20,144 bases of DNA from Phoronis ovalis (GCA_028565635.1 JAOXYB010006790.1:1-20144), one strand, 5' to 3'; shown: positions 1 to 11,660, counted from the first letter of the stretch. The notes: generated by a model from the letters alone, not told the origin. Numbers and translations are program-made.

Positions 1-139
1 ATATATGCTCCTTGCAGTAATTTTATAACAGGAATGATGTGTATGCTGCCATCATATTAGAAGAGTATATATATCTCTGAAATCATGAATATAAGTGTTG
101 CAAAACAACAGTTCACCAAAATCGTGGATATCAGAGCAG

Positions 140-145
140 TTTATT
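140..145 (-). promoter_or_regulatory. Polyadenylation signal AATAAA of the coiled-coil gene
   Basis: AATAAA on the minus strand lies about 80 bases after the TGA at 226-224. That is the expected distance for a 3' UTR and supports the last exon and the end of this gene. AT-rich DNA gives AATAAA by chance often, so the weight comes from its position. Confidence 0.5.
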
Positions 146-223
146 TACAAAACAGTTAGACATAACTGCTTTTGAACAGCATTTTGGGTCATAAGTATTC
201 ATATAACAGAAATTACTATATTT

Positions 224-3200
224 TCAATACAAATCATATAATGGTATTTCTTCTACAGCAAATTTAACAACTTTTTCCTCATCCCACTGAAAATTTAGAA
301 AACGTAAAAGAAGTAAATGTAATCTCACATTCTATTTCAATCTCCCTCTGATGGCCTACAGTGTAAACTGTAACAACCCAGCAGGGTAATTACAATGCTG
401 TAAACTCTCGCTCTTCATGCAATATATCCACAAAGTTTTTTTTACTATAAATGAAACATTAATCATTGTATGTTGCAATATTTTCTATTGTTTTCCAATT
501 TTTATGTATACTGCATGCAACACAGAACTGAACTACATATATGTTTATTTTTGCTGGTTGCGCTGTATCAACATTTCTTTTAACTGTGGAGCATTTTATT
601 TAATAAGAAATGACAGTTCCCTTACCCATGGTGCACTAGGAACCAATACAGATAATCTCAGCAAGTTTTCACTACAGTCTTTCAACTGATCACAGGACTG
701 AGCAACTTGACCATGAACTCTTTCATAGGCTGCCATCACAATATGCTGATTGGTTGAAGGACGATTTGATTGTTGGTCATGTGATATCACAGTTGATAAG
801 GATTGATGTAGCACCAATAGCTGTTTATACAGAGTAACTAGCTTTGTCTCAAGTTTGGCCTAAACATAAATATAGATTTTAATTTTAGTGCAATGTGCAT
901 CACTCATGATATTACACAAATGAATTAGACTAGTTCCTGACACGTGGGAAAGCCATGCTTGTGAACCCAAATTTCACAGCATTCTGATACCACACATGTG
1001 CACTGACAATAGCGTCATTGCTCAAGCACAAAATGTACACACTAGAAACATTTGGAGTGTCGACAAATGGGTCCACAGAGTGCATGCAAAACTACCATTC
1101 AGTTATGCTATAAATAATCCGACTTTAAAAAATCAAGAAACAAAATTTTATAAAAACAAATTATTGAGTGGACATATTATACTACTTTACATGACATATC
1201 ACCTGAAAAAATTCTAATCATTACCAGTTATTTTTAATTTAATAACATGATGGGGGGAGCTGGAATAGACATGCATGAGTAGGCTGCATTATCTCCATTA
1301 GCATATAAATGCCAGCATAAAGACCTAACACATATAAACCGTTCCAGCTCCAATTCCTTTGTTTTGTTAAAATAATCATCTGCAGAGTTCTCCACAAAAA
1401 ACTTATACTTGTTCATGGCACCAATGAACTTTAGTACCTAAACCTTGCATTATTTATCAACATTTTCTCTACCCATGTTTAGGGTTTACATACATAATAT
1501 CATTGGCCCTGCAACATACATACACTATTTTATGGAGAACACTGATCTGTACTAGCATACACTAGTTGTGAGAATGAGCAAATTTACTACAGCAACTCTG
1601 TAGAGGTATATGGAGGTCCGGTCAGCATTTTTACTATTACCTGAAATATATTATTTAGTGAATAGACCATTATTTATAAATAAGCCGATAACTATGCATT
1701 TCTTCTTAAAAATTTTGTAAATGCAAATGTCATCATTTCCATAAGTACAGAGATCTTTTTTGTTTTTTTGGAGGAGAACCAACTGTTTTCCTGTATAATG
1801 TTAAAAGGTAGGCTAACCCAAGAATTGTGTCTCAATATTTCACTAGTTACAAAGATCTCTTAAGCATTTACTTACAACATGTTTCAAATTCAAATGTTCA
1901 AGCCGTCCACTGCATATGTCCAACAACGTTACCTCATTGTTGCCACATTTGATAAACTGGTTCATAAATATAAGTGGTTTTTCCAAAGTATCTGTCGAGG
2001 AACCCTGAAATATTGAAATAATTTATAATATAACAAGAACAACACGATATTAAAAATAAAATACTACTAAAATAAGTTCCAACAAATGCTAAATCAGTTT
2101 ATGTGGGTTTATATCAGTTTACGTGGGTTTTTAAAAATAAGGACGTTACAAAATTCAATTAGCTGTAGCAGGAAAGTGTACCAGACTTTTATCATACCTC
2201 TATATGCTTGTACAGTCGCATTCGAGCAGACTCTGTATTTTCCACCATTCTGGTTATTTCTGCTCTAGTAACGGTAACCTGAGGACCCTTTTCTTCCTTA
2301 GAAATCCAAGTCCTAACCACAGGAATAAATTTGCCATGATAGGACACTTAAATAACAGGCATACGAATATAACTAAAGTGAGGACCTACGTGCATCTTCT
2401 TTAGCTGGACTAATTCAGCATCACAACAGGAACCCACTAAAGGCCACCAAATTGAGCATATTTCTACACTTGGATGCAGATAAGCACTTAACAAGTAGCA
2501 CCTTAATAGGCTATTTGCGTGCACTTGAAGGCGTTACAGTAAGACCCTTTCGATACCGGCATCCTTTAGTCATACACAAAACTTGTTTAAATGTAACCTT
2601 AAGAAAGCTTTAACCGGTGAAAATTTAATAAAATAAAAAATATTAATAAATGTTTGTTTATGTAGTGATATATTCACAAATAGGAACTTCAAGGTATTTC
2701 TTAGATCAAAGAACGTCAGATTTTTTTTTGTTTTGGCTCAGCATGAGAAGGATGCGTTTTGTGAATGAATCGTGTGAGCACCCCTAGAACTATGTCATTG
2801 CTCATTCACAGAATGCGACATGCTGGGATCGTTTGGGTCTGAGACTGGTGGCTCCACCAAGTGCCTGCAATAGTCTATTATGTTGCTAGCAGTGCCTACA
2901 CATAAATAGCGAGCATCTTAAGATTTGCAAAAATTAAACTTCACACCCAGCATATCAGTCTGCCAATGCCAGATATTAAGTGATAATTACATGTCTCATA
3001 TTCTGCTTCACACGCGAGGGTTATGTATGAATATATCTAGTTATTTCACAATATACCTGCACTTGTCTGCCAAGCCAGCTAGGGTATTCTCAACCTCAAG
3101 CAATGTAGCTGATCTTGAACTCAAAGCTTCTGACATAAGAAGAATCTGTCTTTCCAGCTGGATAACCTGCGACTTCAGCAGATTCACACGTCTTTCATCG

Positions 3201-4344
3201 AAGTTTTCATGCGACGTTTCGCTAACTAACTGATTATATAATGATTTCACTTCACTCAGTTCTTTATTAAGTTTAAGATTCTCCTCTTGTGCAGTCTTAA
3301 AAAAAGAACGAGTTTCAATATTAATTCAAACTTTTTCGATGCTTTATACGATGTGTTTTTTAATCTTGGGAGTAAAGGCATTTATGCATTCTTGGACTTC
3401 ATGGTGTATTATAATTTATATTATTTTTCTGCTGTATTGGCATAAATGCATATCAGATTTATTTATCACAATACACTTAAAAGTAATCAGCATTTTTGCT
3501 TGTTAAAATATTTTTCCAAACTCTAACATAAGCTAATTCTGTATAAGCCCTTACACCATCACAATATTAATATATATTTTCAAACAAAGATAATGGTTCC
3601 GACATTTTTCCAGGGAGGAACCTCCAAATATGAATATGTGATGTGCCACCAAGATACAAGTCTATTTTTGCAGAAAACTAATAATAGGATCTCTAGCTAT
3701 GGGTCCTTTTTCAAGTGAGGACTCCAAAAATGGGTTTATTATGAAGAACAAAATCTCCAAAAGTATTTGGGTTCCACATGAATGTATTTCCTGGGAAAAA
3801 TGTGTCAATAACAGCTTTATTTTAGTCAAACATATACGGATTCCACAAATGTTTCCCTATTTTTTTTTAATCATCAGATCGTAAAGAGGCAAGAAGGGAA
3901 TTCACACTTGTGAACAACATGGTTCAGGAACATAACTGTGAATTGCCAGGGGATTTTTCTTGGTTTTAATAGGATAGTGATCTTACAAGGGGTAAGATTT
4001 TAAGACTAACTACATACCAAAAATGTTGCGAATGGGATCTAAATATATGCAAAAATTCCACAACATACCAGTATATATAGAGCATGCACAGATTACCGGA
4101 TGTACTAGTTGCAAACAGGAAAGCGACCGTAGCAATCAGACGAGTAAATGTATTGGTGATCTGGTTCATAGTTTTAAACAAAAAATGTTATTCAATGTTT
4201 ATAAGACACTTGTATGTTCTAGTATAAGAAGACACACTATACCTTTAGTTCTCTCTCAAGCCTTGCCCCACTTGCAGTTTGCTTCATAATATCTTCATTT
4301 TCTTGAAACTGTCCTGATGATCTAGATCTACCATACGAGGCCAT
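224..4344 (-). CDS. Spliced coiled-coil protein gene, about 340 aa, complete at both ends
   Basis: I built this gene from splice sites and phase. Exons on the minus strand: 4344-4243 (start MASYGRSRSSGQFQ, donor GTATAG), 3295-3057 (heptad-rich, RVNLLKSQVIQLERQILL), 2864-2810 (provisional, weak donor GTGAAT, but it restores phase exactly), 2296-2198 (VTVTRAEITRMVENTE), 2004-1876, 1437-1340, 859-626 and 286-224 (ending in EEIPLYDLY and TGA). Most junctions have pyrimidine-AG acceptors and GTAAGT/GTAAGG-like donors, and phases agree across them. The exception is 1437-1340 into 859-626, where one small exon of length 1 mod 3 or another donor is needed. The product is alpha-helical and charged in its first half, with no signal peptide or membrane segment. 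That suggests a cytoplasmic, possibly cytoskeletal or centrosomal, scaffold, but I do not recognise the family and give no function. The individual exons are well supported; full connectivity is less certain. Confidence 0.72.
2093..2130. repeat. Two-copy 20-bp tandem repeat in an intron
   Basis: ATCAGTTTATGTGGGTTT is followed 20 bases later by ATCAGTTTACGTGGGTTT, a single-base difference. It lies in the intron between the minus-strand exons 2296-2198 and 2004-1876. No function is apparent. Confidence 0.6.
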
Positions 4345-4417
4345 GGCTCATTTATCTAGCATACTATCACTGTGTCCTTAATTTAAAATAAGATAAACTG
4401 TAGCTGTAGCAACTGTC

Positions 4418-5088
4418 GCTGAAAGGGTTGTTGTCATAAGGGGTATTACATGAATGTACCCGAGGTACGCAAATGCATACAGATATGTACCTCTTATTTA
4501 CCCGGGTTTCTTCAACCATTGGCATCTGTTTTCACCAATGTCTGTCATAACAGAATATAAATTGTTATTCAGGTTTATACATGCATGGAAGCATTTATTT
4601 CCTTTAATGTGCACACCCCCGGGACACACGCTGCTCCACTCACTTTTAAAGTGTCACATGACTGATGCATTTTAAAAGTACTTAACACATGGATTCCCAA
4701 AGTACATGTAAGTGTACAGTGAATTTGAATTGAACATATTTTTAGTCATAAAAACTGCATAGTGCATTCTGGAACCTTACGAGAACAACGAGGTCGCCAT
4801 GTTGGCGTGTTGCAAACAGACACTGCTCACAATAATTTACATTATGATGAATGAATATTTGAGGATACGTATGAATAAAAGTAACAGTATAATTAATTGC
4901 TTCTTTTTATTTGTTTATTGTTATTTTATTACAACAGAGCTTCAAGTCTTACGTGCTCGAAAAACATCCGGGGTAAATACTGTCTTAAATCGGGTATCAT
5001 TATGGAACATGTTTGTATATGCTTATGTACCCCAGGTACATTTATTTAGTACCCATTACGGAACAATCATTCGGCATTAACTTTCAGC
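4418..5088. mobile_element. Diverged MITE-like element with ~90-bp terminal inverted repeats
   Basis: The left arm (about 4418-4515) and the reverse complement of the right arm (about 4985-5088) align over roughly 85-100 bases at about 65% identity with small gaps. Both arms start GCTGAAAG. Shared internal blocks are AATGTACC and GGTAC near 4452-4468 and their mirror near 5030-5042. The 470-bp core has no coding capacity that I can see. It lies only about 75 bp upstream of the start codon of the minus-strand coiled-coil gene. No clean target duplication was found, so ends are approximate. Confidence 0.5.
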
Positions 5089-5166
5089 CTTAACTGTATC
5101 CTGAATCGGAATTAAGACTGCAGTATGTATTTTGATAACAATATGATTAGCAAAAATTTAAAGAAT

Positions 5167-5598
5167 CCCGGGGGTCCGACTCAAATATATCACTGGTACG
5201 CATGTGCGTGAATGGGTTTTTGGAAAAGCTCCTATATACGTTTACTCATTTTTAAATTTTGACCATTTTTAACTGACTGGAAGAAATTCTAGATACCCTA
5301 AATGCATTGACATTTTTTTTTTGAAAATGCCCGGGAAATGAAATTATGGGAAATTCACTCGAACTTTGAGACAAAGTTTAGTCAAGAGGTTGGCAGTTTT
5401 CAGGGGCTGTTTTGATAGATTTCGATACCCTAAATGCATATAGTTAAACAAATAAGGTACCCTTTTGTATATTTATTGAAAAATGTAGCCATGCAAATTC
5501 GTAATGCGCGTTAACATGCTTTGTTCTTAAAAATCATCCTTTTTTAATACGTGTTTTTGTTCATGGGTACCAGAAATATTTTCGAGTCGACCCCCAAG
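5167..5598. mobile_element. Non-autonomous DNA transposon, 432 bp, 8-bp target duplication
   Basis: The left terminus CCCGGGGGTCCGACTCAAAT and the reversed right terminus CTTGGGGGTCGACTCGAAAA match, followed by a shared GGTAC block in each arm. Flanks are TAAAGAAT (5159-5166) and TACAGAAT (5599-5606), 7 of 8 identical, so an 8-bp target-site duplication is likely. Inside, GATACCCTAAATGCAT occurs twice exactly (5292-5307 and 5424-5439). No transposase is present. An 8-bp duplication is typical of hAT and also of P, Merlin and related superfamilies; assignment to hAT is only an inference. Confidence 0.72.
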
Positions 5599-5606
5599 TA
5601 CAGAAT

Positions 5607-7448
5607 GTAGGTGAAAGTTGTCTCAGTAACTTAAAACCAAGTTTTTACTGCCCTGGCACACAATGTGGTTTATACTACAATCTAGGATATATAAAAATTT
5701 AAGGTTTATATATGCTAGCTACAACTCACTACATTGTTACACTTACAGAAGTCAGAAGACATGGTACTAGTCAGATTGAATTTGATTTTATAGCTCGGAA
5801 AGAGACTGTTCATGTTATCAAGTTTTGAAAGTTGTTGTCCCCCACCCCGTCTGACTTCAATCCCTCATTTAAAACGTTAATTGAAAAAATGAAACCTCAT
5901 TCTCAGACTCATAACTGATAAGTCAATCAAATTCAAACAATGTGACTGTTTTAAACGGCATACCTGTTGCAGAAACAAGAACTGGTCTGCGCTACACAAT
6001 TTTACACAGTTACTGCTTATTTGTGTGTTAAAACTAACCTACTGATAATACCATACCCAGTCATACACCCACAATTAATAACGACAGCTTGCTTTTGTCA
6101 GGGCACATCTAAGGAAAGGTTAAAACGTAACAGCAGGGTACATCAAAGGAAACGGCAAGAACACTTCCGGCGATCTCACGTTATCTCGAGGAGACACTAA
6201 TACAAACGAGAGTATGCATGAACTTCGACCTATGAACTCCTAAGTACTATATTGTTGTTTATTAATAAATAAATTTTAAAATATACATATCGTATAATAG
6301 GAATATATACATATATTTTGTAAATAATTTTCTTTTTGTGAATGCCTGGCACCTTCTCAACGATTTCTCAACTCCTAATTAGAGTTCCTAGGTAAGCTTA
6401 CGTTAATTTTATCAGGGGGGGTGGGGGAATTAAATGAATAACAGCACATATCGATTTAGTGATAATTAAGTATTTTCAATATAAATTATATCAATAATGA
6501 ATTATACTGTTTAGCAATAATAGCTTTTGGTTATCTGCAGCTTTCACAGGCATCCACTAGGTATTATATATTTTTAATATAATAAATGTGTATTTCCCCC
6601 GGGATTTTCCTGCTTTTTTTATTCAAGACCTATTGATCCCTTAAAAAAAGTCAAGAACTGATAATTGAAAGTTTCTATTGAAAAATTTGATTCTTGCAGT
6701 AAAGAATTTAAGTAGTGCGAGTTATTAACTGGCAGTAAAAAGGTTATTTGTTTATATGCTTCAACATTGAATTGCAAACAGAACCATGGTCAAACCAGAG
6801 CAGTTCATAACTGACGGACTTTCAAAGCAACAGCAACAAGTCGATGGAAACGTGCTCATCAGCAGGAAATAACCATGGACGTGTTACTTGTACTTACCAG
6901 TACTTTGGACATAACCCAGATAATGGGGGTCTTCGTGGTAAAATAGGCAGGCTCAGTGCCTAAGAAACAGTATGATCCTCCCGGATGATCCTCCAAGTTC
7001 AATTAAGTGCGTTCAGACCAAGTGTCAATGAAACTGACCGATCGGCAAATAAGACCGACGCTAAGCAGCTATGTAAAAATATCATTGAAAGATTAAATCA
7101 ACGTAAAGGAAAACATCCGGTTCACCAAAATTTGGCAGATATTTGCAGAAATTGCTCGATCTCAGAATGGTCAATAAGCAATAAGCAAGAAGGTCACTCA
7201 ATCGACCAATCGGCATACCAGCTTGGCACCAGAGTGATTGCACCAAGAATGAACAAGGCAACTGTAATAAAAATAGAGAAACACATAGCCATTAAAAATG
7301 TCTCTTAAGCAGAAACAGACTTATGATGAGCTATCATGTCATCAATCAGATGAACTTTCAGACAATGTGAATATGTATGTTTTAGTAGGACATGAAAATA
7401 ATTGTCAGAATAGTTTCATATCCAGTCAGTGCTATCCACACCGCGGTA
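5607..7448. other. Intergenic stretch, no gene recognised
   Basis: Apart from the small repeat at 6099 I see AT-rich DNA with no exon that has matching splice sites and phase. G/C-run ends at about 6414-6430 and 6593-6602 (CAGGGGGGG and CCCCCGGG) could be the two ends of a 190-bp element, but the arms match poorly. A 107-codon open frame at 6985-7308 is somewhat less AT-rich than its surroundings but has no recognisable domain or exon boundary. Confidence 0.4.
6099..6155. repeat. Two-copy ~35-bp direct repeat
   Basis: CAGGGCACATCTAAGGAAAG at 6099 recurs 35 bases later as CAGGGTACATCAAAGGAAAC at 6134. The short open frame across it looks Lys/Arg-rich only because of this repeat, so I do not call it coding. 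Confidence 0.5.
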
Positions 7449-7946
7449 GGGAACACGTGATCACGGAAATGTGTGACAAAACTTTTGGCGTGGCCATTTT
7501 CTCTCTCGCTTCAATGCAAAAGCATGTCCGTATCTCCAAATGTACGAATGAACTGCGAAATAATTTGGAGGGGAAACATAGCTAATAACGCATTTATTTC
7601 TTCTTAATATACGTATTTATCAAAGAATCTGTCTACTTTGAAAAATCGGCAATTTTCCGTGGAAGGTTGTACCACTCACTTCAAAGGAAATTGGAACGTG
7701 TAATAAGACAAAAGATCATAACACTTGATTCTTTCGTGGGTATGTCTTATTACACTTTCCAATTTCCTTCGAAGCGAGTGCTCAAGTTACATAGAAAATA
7801 GCCGATTTCTCAAAACAAACAAGCTCTTTGATAAATCTAAGAATGCATTTTGAAAGAATGGGATACATTTCTGTATCGAAGCGAGAGAAGCAATGGTCTC
7901 CCCAGAAGTCTTTTTTGTCCCACGTTTCCGTGATCACGTGTTACCC
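7449..7946. repeat. Foldback element: ~498-bp imperfect long inverted repeat
   Basis: The left arm (7449-7710) pairs with the right arm (7743-7946) around a loop of about 32 bases at 7711-7742. Strong matches are AACACGTGATCACGGAAA at the outer ends, CTCTCTCGCTTC, TATTTATCAAAGA, AAATCGGC, GGAAATTGGAA and GTGTAATAAGACA at the inner ends. The left arm is longer than the right, so pairing has gaps. Either strand would fold into one long hairpin if transcribed. The only open frame here lies inside the arm and I do not treat it as a gene. No target duplication was found at the present ends. Confidence 0.75.
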
Positions 7947-8236
7947 ACAGAGATCCAGCCACATTGTACAAAAGACATTCAGTGTTTCAGTAGTAAAATA
8001 GTAAGCACTGCGCATAACAATAATGGTCTGATTTTTTGTAGTGTTCATTAATAGATTTTCACATTCAAATCTGGTGTGTTTTCTTCCAGCAACATGCATA
8101 CATATCTAATTTTATCATTTTAAATAAAATATTAAAGCACCACATTAATTTAAGTAAACAAAGGCCTGAATGAATCGACAAAAAATTACATGTTTAAAAA
8201 GAGTATTCGTACATTTATTCGATATTAAAGGGGAGT

Positions 8237-8320
8237 GTGTTAACATTACATTAACGGTCCTCCCATTTCAAAAGGGGGGTGCATTATCATTACATATGTT
8301 CCTCCCATTTCAAAAGGGGC
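8237..8320. repeat. Two-copy 42-bp tandem repeat
   Basis: CCTCCCATTTCAAAAGGGG occurs at 8259 and again at 8301, preceded in both copies by a TTA-CATTACAT-like stretch. The period is 42 bases. The following 8318-8360 is C-rich and may belong to an element end. Confidence 0.65.
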
Positions 8321-8360
8321 TGCGTTCGCACCCAACGCACCCCTCCCCTGTCTGACGGGC

Positions 8361-9609
8361 ATGGGATTACTGGACTCTCTTCGAAATAGTGTTCTAGATC
8401 TCAAGAGCGTTTATTGTTCTCCTTTTTTCGAATAATGTGTCGATCACCATAGAATTCAGTTAGCCGGGTAATATTTGTATAATATGTTTTCATAAGAATT
8501 ATCTATCCGAACCGCGTTTTCCTTCCCCTGACCTGGGAAATATATGCTTTATTCTTTTTTATACTTTGGAAAAAAGAGAAAGTAGACTTATGGCTATTTT
8601 ATTGTACAAAGGAATAAAATGGAATCCTGATTATTTTCTGGGTTTTGTTGAATTACATGACTTACTTTTTATACTTTGAAATTGGTGACGTATTATAAAG
8701 TTTCGATCTGTAGTGAGTTTAACCTCTACAAAAACTTTAGACTGCAAACAATTACAAATTTTAATTGTTATATTTTGAATATAAACTCCAATAAGGAATA
8801 CAGAGATTAAAGTTACTTCAAGATAGAACTAAAGGACAGTTATAGTCGACGTATATTCCAGCAATTAATGTCTAAACATACTGTGCTTAGTAACACAGGG
8901 ATACCAGTTAGTATTATATATGTCAACCAGTTTGGTGGCCGACATTTTGCTGGTATATACTTATAGTTTAAGCATGTGGTCACGAGCTGTCCAATATACC
9001 CCTGTCGCTTTTGAATAACTGGATTCGCTGGATTCAAATACGTGTTCTGGGGATATTCAAAATATGTTTGTCGCTCATCTGGATCCGTAGGAACCGTTGT
9101 AAACAGGCATATACTTTAAATTATATATGTTCGACCAGTAATTTATAGAACTGAACATCTACAATAGGAATTGGATAGCTTGTTTGATTTGCTCATATTT
9201 CTCTTAATATTAAAATAACAAAATTAAAACTATCATTTTTAAATTAGGTACAACAATTGCAAAAAGGTAATATGCCTACCGATTAAAGCAACTAGAACAA
9301 GTTTACAATTAAAAATAAAATACTACAAATTACACTTTCGTCCGCGCGCAAAGAAATACAAGAAAACTGCAAACATATAATTATTTTAAGTGCAAACATA
9401 TAACTGTTTCAAGTCACTGAGAATTATGGTAAGTATGATGCATGCATGCGGTACTCATATTTGCACCGTTGTCAGCTCAATAGTCCGAAGGTTCATTGGT
9501 CCGAAACTTCATCGATCACACTACCTTGCAACTTTCACTTACCTCAACATAATCAATAAATCCTCCAACCTCGGGAGGCGTCCTTCCACCTGTCTTACTT
9601 TCATACCTT
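8361..9609. other. Intergenic stretch, no gene recognised
   Basis: AT-rich DNA. Small open frames at 8840-9037 (minus) and 9390-9638 (plus) have no recognisable domain, no coding-like composition and no matching splice boundaries. I see no RNA gene in it. Confidence 0.35.
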
Positions 9610-9875
9610 GTGTTAGTAGTGGGGTATTAGAGTACTGAGACTAGCTAGATTGCGTCATTTTCTATACCTCCTAGCTAGTGTGTTAGTAGTAGAGTTTTGT
9701 TGTGAAATATTATTGTGTATATGCACCGTTCTCATTTTCTGCCTCCATTTCATGGGGCTTACAATACGTACGTGTTAATAGTAATCTTACAGGTGTGTTA
9801 TAGTAGCAGAGTTTTGTTTAGAGTATTGCGACAAAGCTAGATGTGTATTTACATCGTTCTCATTTTCTTACATAG
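9610..9875. repeat. Degenerate tandem repeat, about three copies of ~115-130 bp
   Basis: GTGTGTTAGTAGTAGAGTTT at 9678 recurs as GTGTGTTATAGTAGCAGAGT at 9793, and a more diverged start GTGTTAGTAGTGGGGT lies at 9610. A second shared block, CACCGTTCTCATTTTCT (9723), recurs as CATCGTTCTCATTTTCT (9852). The copies differ by small indels. Confidence 0.6.
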
Positions 9876-10013
9876 TATGGGAATACACTTGAGTTAATAT
9901 TATATTCAGTTAGTTTATTGAGTTTTTATTTACTTTATACATTTTAATAATATTTAATACAATTTCTGCAAATATATGGTACTTAATACACAAGAACAAA
10001 ACAGACAGGGGAA

Positions 10014-10040
10014 TTGAGTCGGACCTCCGGGATAAAACGT
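10014..10040. mobile_element. Solo transposon terminus related to the 5167-5598 element
   Basis: The reverse complement of this stretch begins CCCGGAGGTCCGACTCAA, nearly the same as the left end of the element at 5167 (CCCGGGGGTCCGACTCAA). I cannot find its partner end to the left, so it may be a remnant or a truncated copy. Confidence 0.45.
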
Positions 10041-10048
10041 TGGGGGGC

Positions 10049-10327
10049 AGGCATATGAAAGTGGGTGCCCATGTTCCAACACGGATTTCAAAAAAAAGCC
10101 TAATGTAACATTGTTACTTTTGACATATTCTGCGAGTTTTTTTTTACAATACAATCGACGGAAGAGAAATTTTAACGATGACCCTAACAAAGTTTAAACC
10201 TACAAAAAAACATCTCTTTTCGTGATTTCAGACAAAAATAGATCCTAAGAGTGTTACGCGCCGGCGGCACGAAAAAATCTTTTATCGCGAAATTTGTTGG
10301 AACATGCGTACCCAGTCCAGGGGCACT
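10049..10327. mobile_element. Small inverted-repeat element, ~280 bp
   Basis: The left arm contains GGGTGCCCATGTTCCAAC ending at 10080. The reverse complement of the right arm (10296-10327) contains GGGTACGCATGTTCCAAC. Outer parts of both arms are G-rich. The right end overlaps the left end of the next element at about 10314, so one may have inserted next to or into the other. There is no coding capacity. Confidence 0.5.
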
Positions 10328-10724
10328 CAAGGTTTTTTAACTACGGGAATGTGCCGCGGAACCCAATCCAAAATGTTAGCTTTTGGTAGTAAACCCAATC
10401 CAAATTTTTGGAAATTTTAGGGAGGCAATCCAAATTTTGTGAAATATAAGGCTAGGGTAGCAATCCAACATTTATGATATTTGAATATAGCATTTTTACG
10501 CAAACTAACTGATACAAACCAAATTCCAAAATTTATTTATGGATACAAACGTAGAATTAACCCAAATTATTTTCTGTAAGCAGTGGGTAGCAATCCAAAT
10601 TTTTGAATATCTTTACGGTAGCAATTCAAAAAAATGCACGAAGAATTATACAATCCAAATCCAAAATTTTCAACTGAGCTGCACACCCCCACCAAAAAAT
10701 ACCTTGAGTACCCCCCGGGGCCAA
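10314..10724. mobile_element. Inverted-repeat element with seven internal CAATCCAAATTTT copies
   Basis: The left end CAGGGGCACTCAAGGTTTTT matches the reversed right end GGGGGGTACTCAAGGTATTT; both arms continue to a GTGTGC/ATGTGC block. Between the ends about seven copies of a degenerate motif (GTAGCAATCCAAATTTT and variants) are spread at uneven spacing, for example near 10360, 10395, 10427, 10459, 10587, 10618 and 10650. No target duplication or coding capacity was found. Confidence 0.55.
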
Positions 10725-10739
10725 ACATTACTGTTTAAG

Positions 10740-11615
10740 ATTTTGATTTGATTAGATACCCATGTCTGCTCACAGGCGCTCTCTGGTGCCATAAGACTAG
10801 CTTTTTCCTGACTGCGCGCAATTCTAGCATCATTCCAATTCTTCAGGGTGTCAACAAATTTGTATTTAGCGCCATTGTATTCAATCCATTCATTATATCC
10901 TGCAGATCCGGGCTTAATGCTTAGTGCTGAATATCAGATTCGAAGCTGATTAAAAAATAATGAATGAATTGTACATGGGACACTTACAAAAAAACTTGCA
11001 ATAAAAGTAACCGGCTACAAAAGCTTATGAAACACAATAAAGAATTCATGCAAACTAATATTAACCAATCAGCATGTGCGGTTTTTGTTAAAAATCAGGA
11101 TTGCAAGTGCTACTTGAAAATATGTTGCGGCTTTCTTAAATAATTAGAGTGATCTGCTTGATACTCAATTGTTCTTTTATTTAGTAGACGAGGTGGCAAC
11201 ATTTTCACATAAATAACTAAATGCTTAGTAAGGTATTTAATCTACTGACGCGAGAACAGAAAATGAGTTTATTGTTAATATATTAATAATTATTAATCTG
11301 ATCATTTTGACAGTATTCGCGAACAGAAGTACGTTCATGCTCAGGAGTTGTCGGATATTGTTCTATTACTGCTGCATGGTAATTAACTATCAATAAGAAG
11401 ATAGTTGTCTTACGCAGAGATTAATTTAGTATTTTGCTTTACATAACAGCAGTGGTAAAAGCCCTACCAACAGGCAAGGTCGAAAAAAGCCAGGCATCTA
11501 GCGGGTACCGGTATATATCTGCAATGTTATCGATCCTTTTGACGTGCAACGTATCTACTGTATGTAGTGCAGATATATAAACCATTTTGTATCTATTTAT
11601 CCTCGCAAACTGACC
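10740..11615. other. Intergenic stretch, nothing recognised
   Basis: AT-rich DNA without a convincing exon, RNA gene or repeat. A run of ATTAAT/TTAATA at about 11270-11300 is simple AT-rich sequence. Confidence 0.35.
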
Positions 11616-11623
11616 TTGGACTG

Positions 11624-11660
11624 TATATGTTTGTTCAGTGTGTATATGTTTGTTCAGTGT
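11624..11660. repeat. Two-copy 19-bp tandem repeat
   Basis: TGTATATGTTTGTTCAGTG is repeated directly with no spacer. It lies about 60 bp left of the hairpin at 11719. Confidence 0.65.

Noticed and set aside
417-689. 90-codon open frame opposite the coiled-coil gene
   Set aside because: It is an antisense shadow over the last intron and the exon 859-626 of the minus-strand gene.
6414-6603. 190-bp element between CAGGGGGGG and CCCCCGGG
   Set aside because: The arms match only in G runs and loosely beyond; flanks share at most part of ATTTT. Not enough to call.
6985-7308. 107-codon open frame, plus strand
   Set aside because: It is slightly less AT-rich than the region but has no domain, no exon boundaries in phase and no continuation. 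I kept it as a note in the intergenic entry only.
7298-7585. 95-codon open frame, plus strand
   Set aside because: It lies mostly in the left arm of the foldback, and the sequence is explained by that structure.
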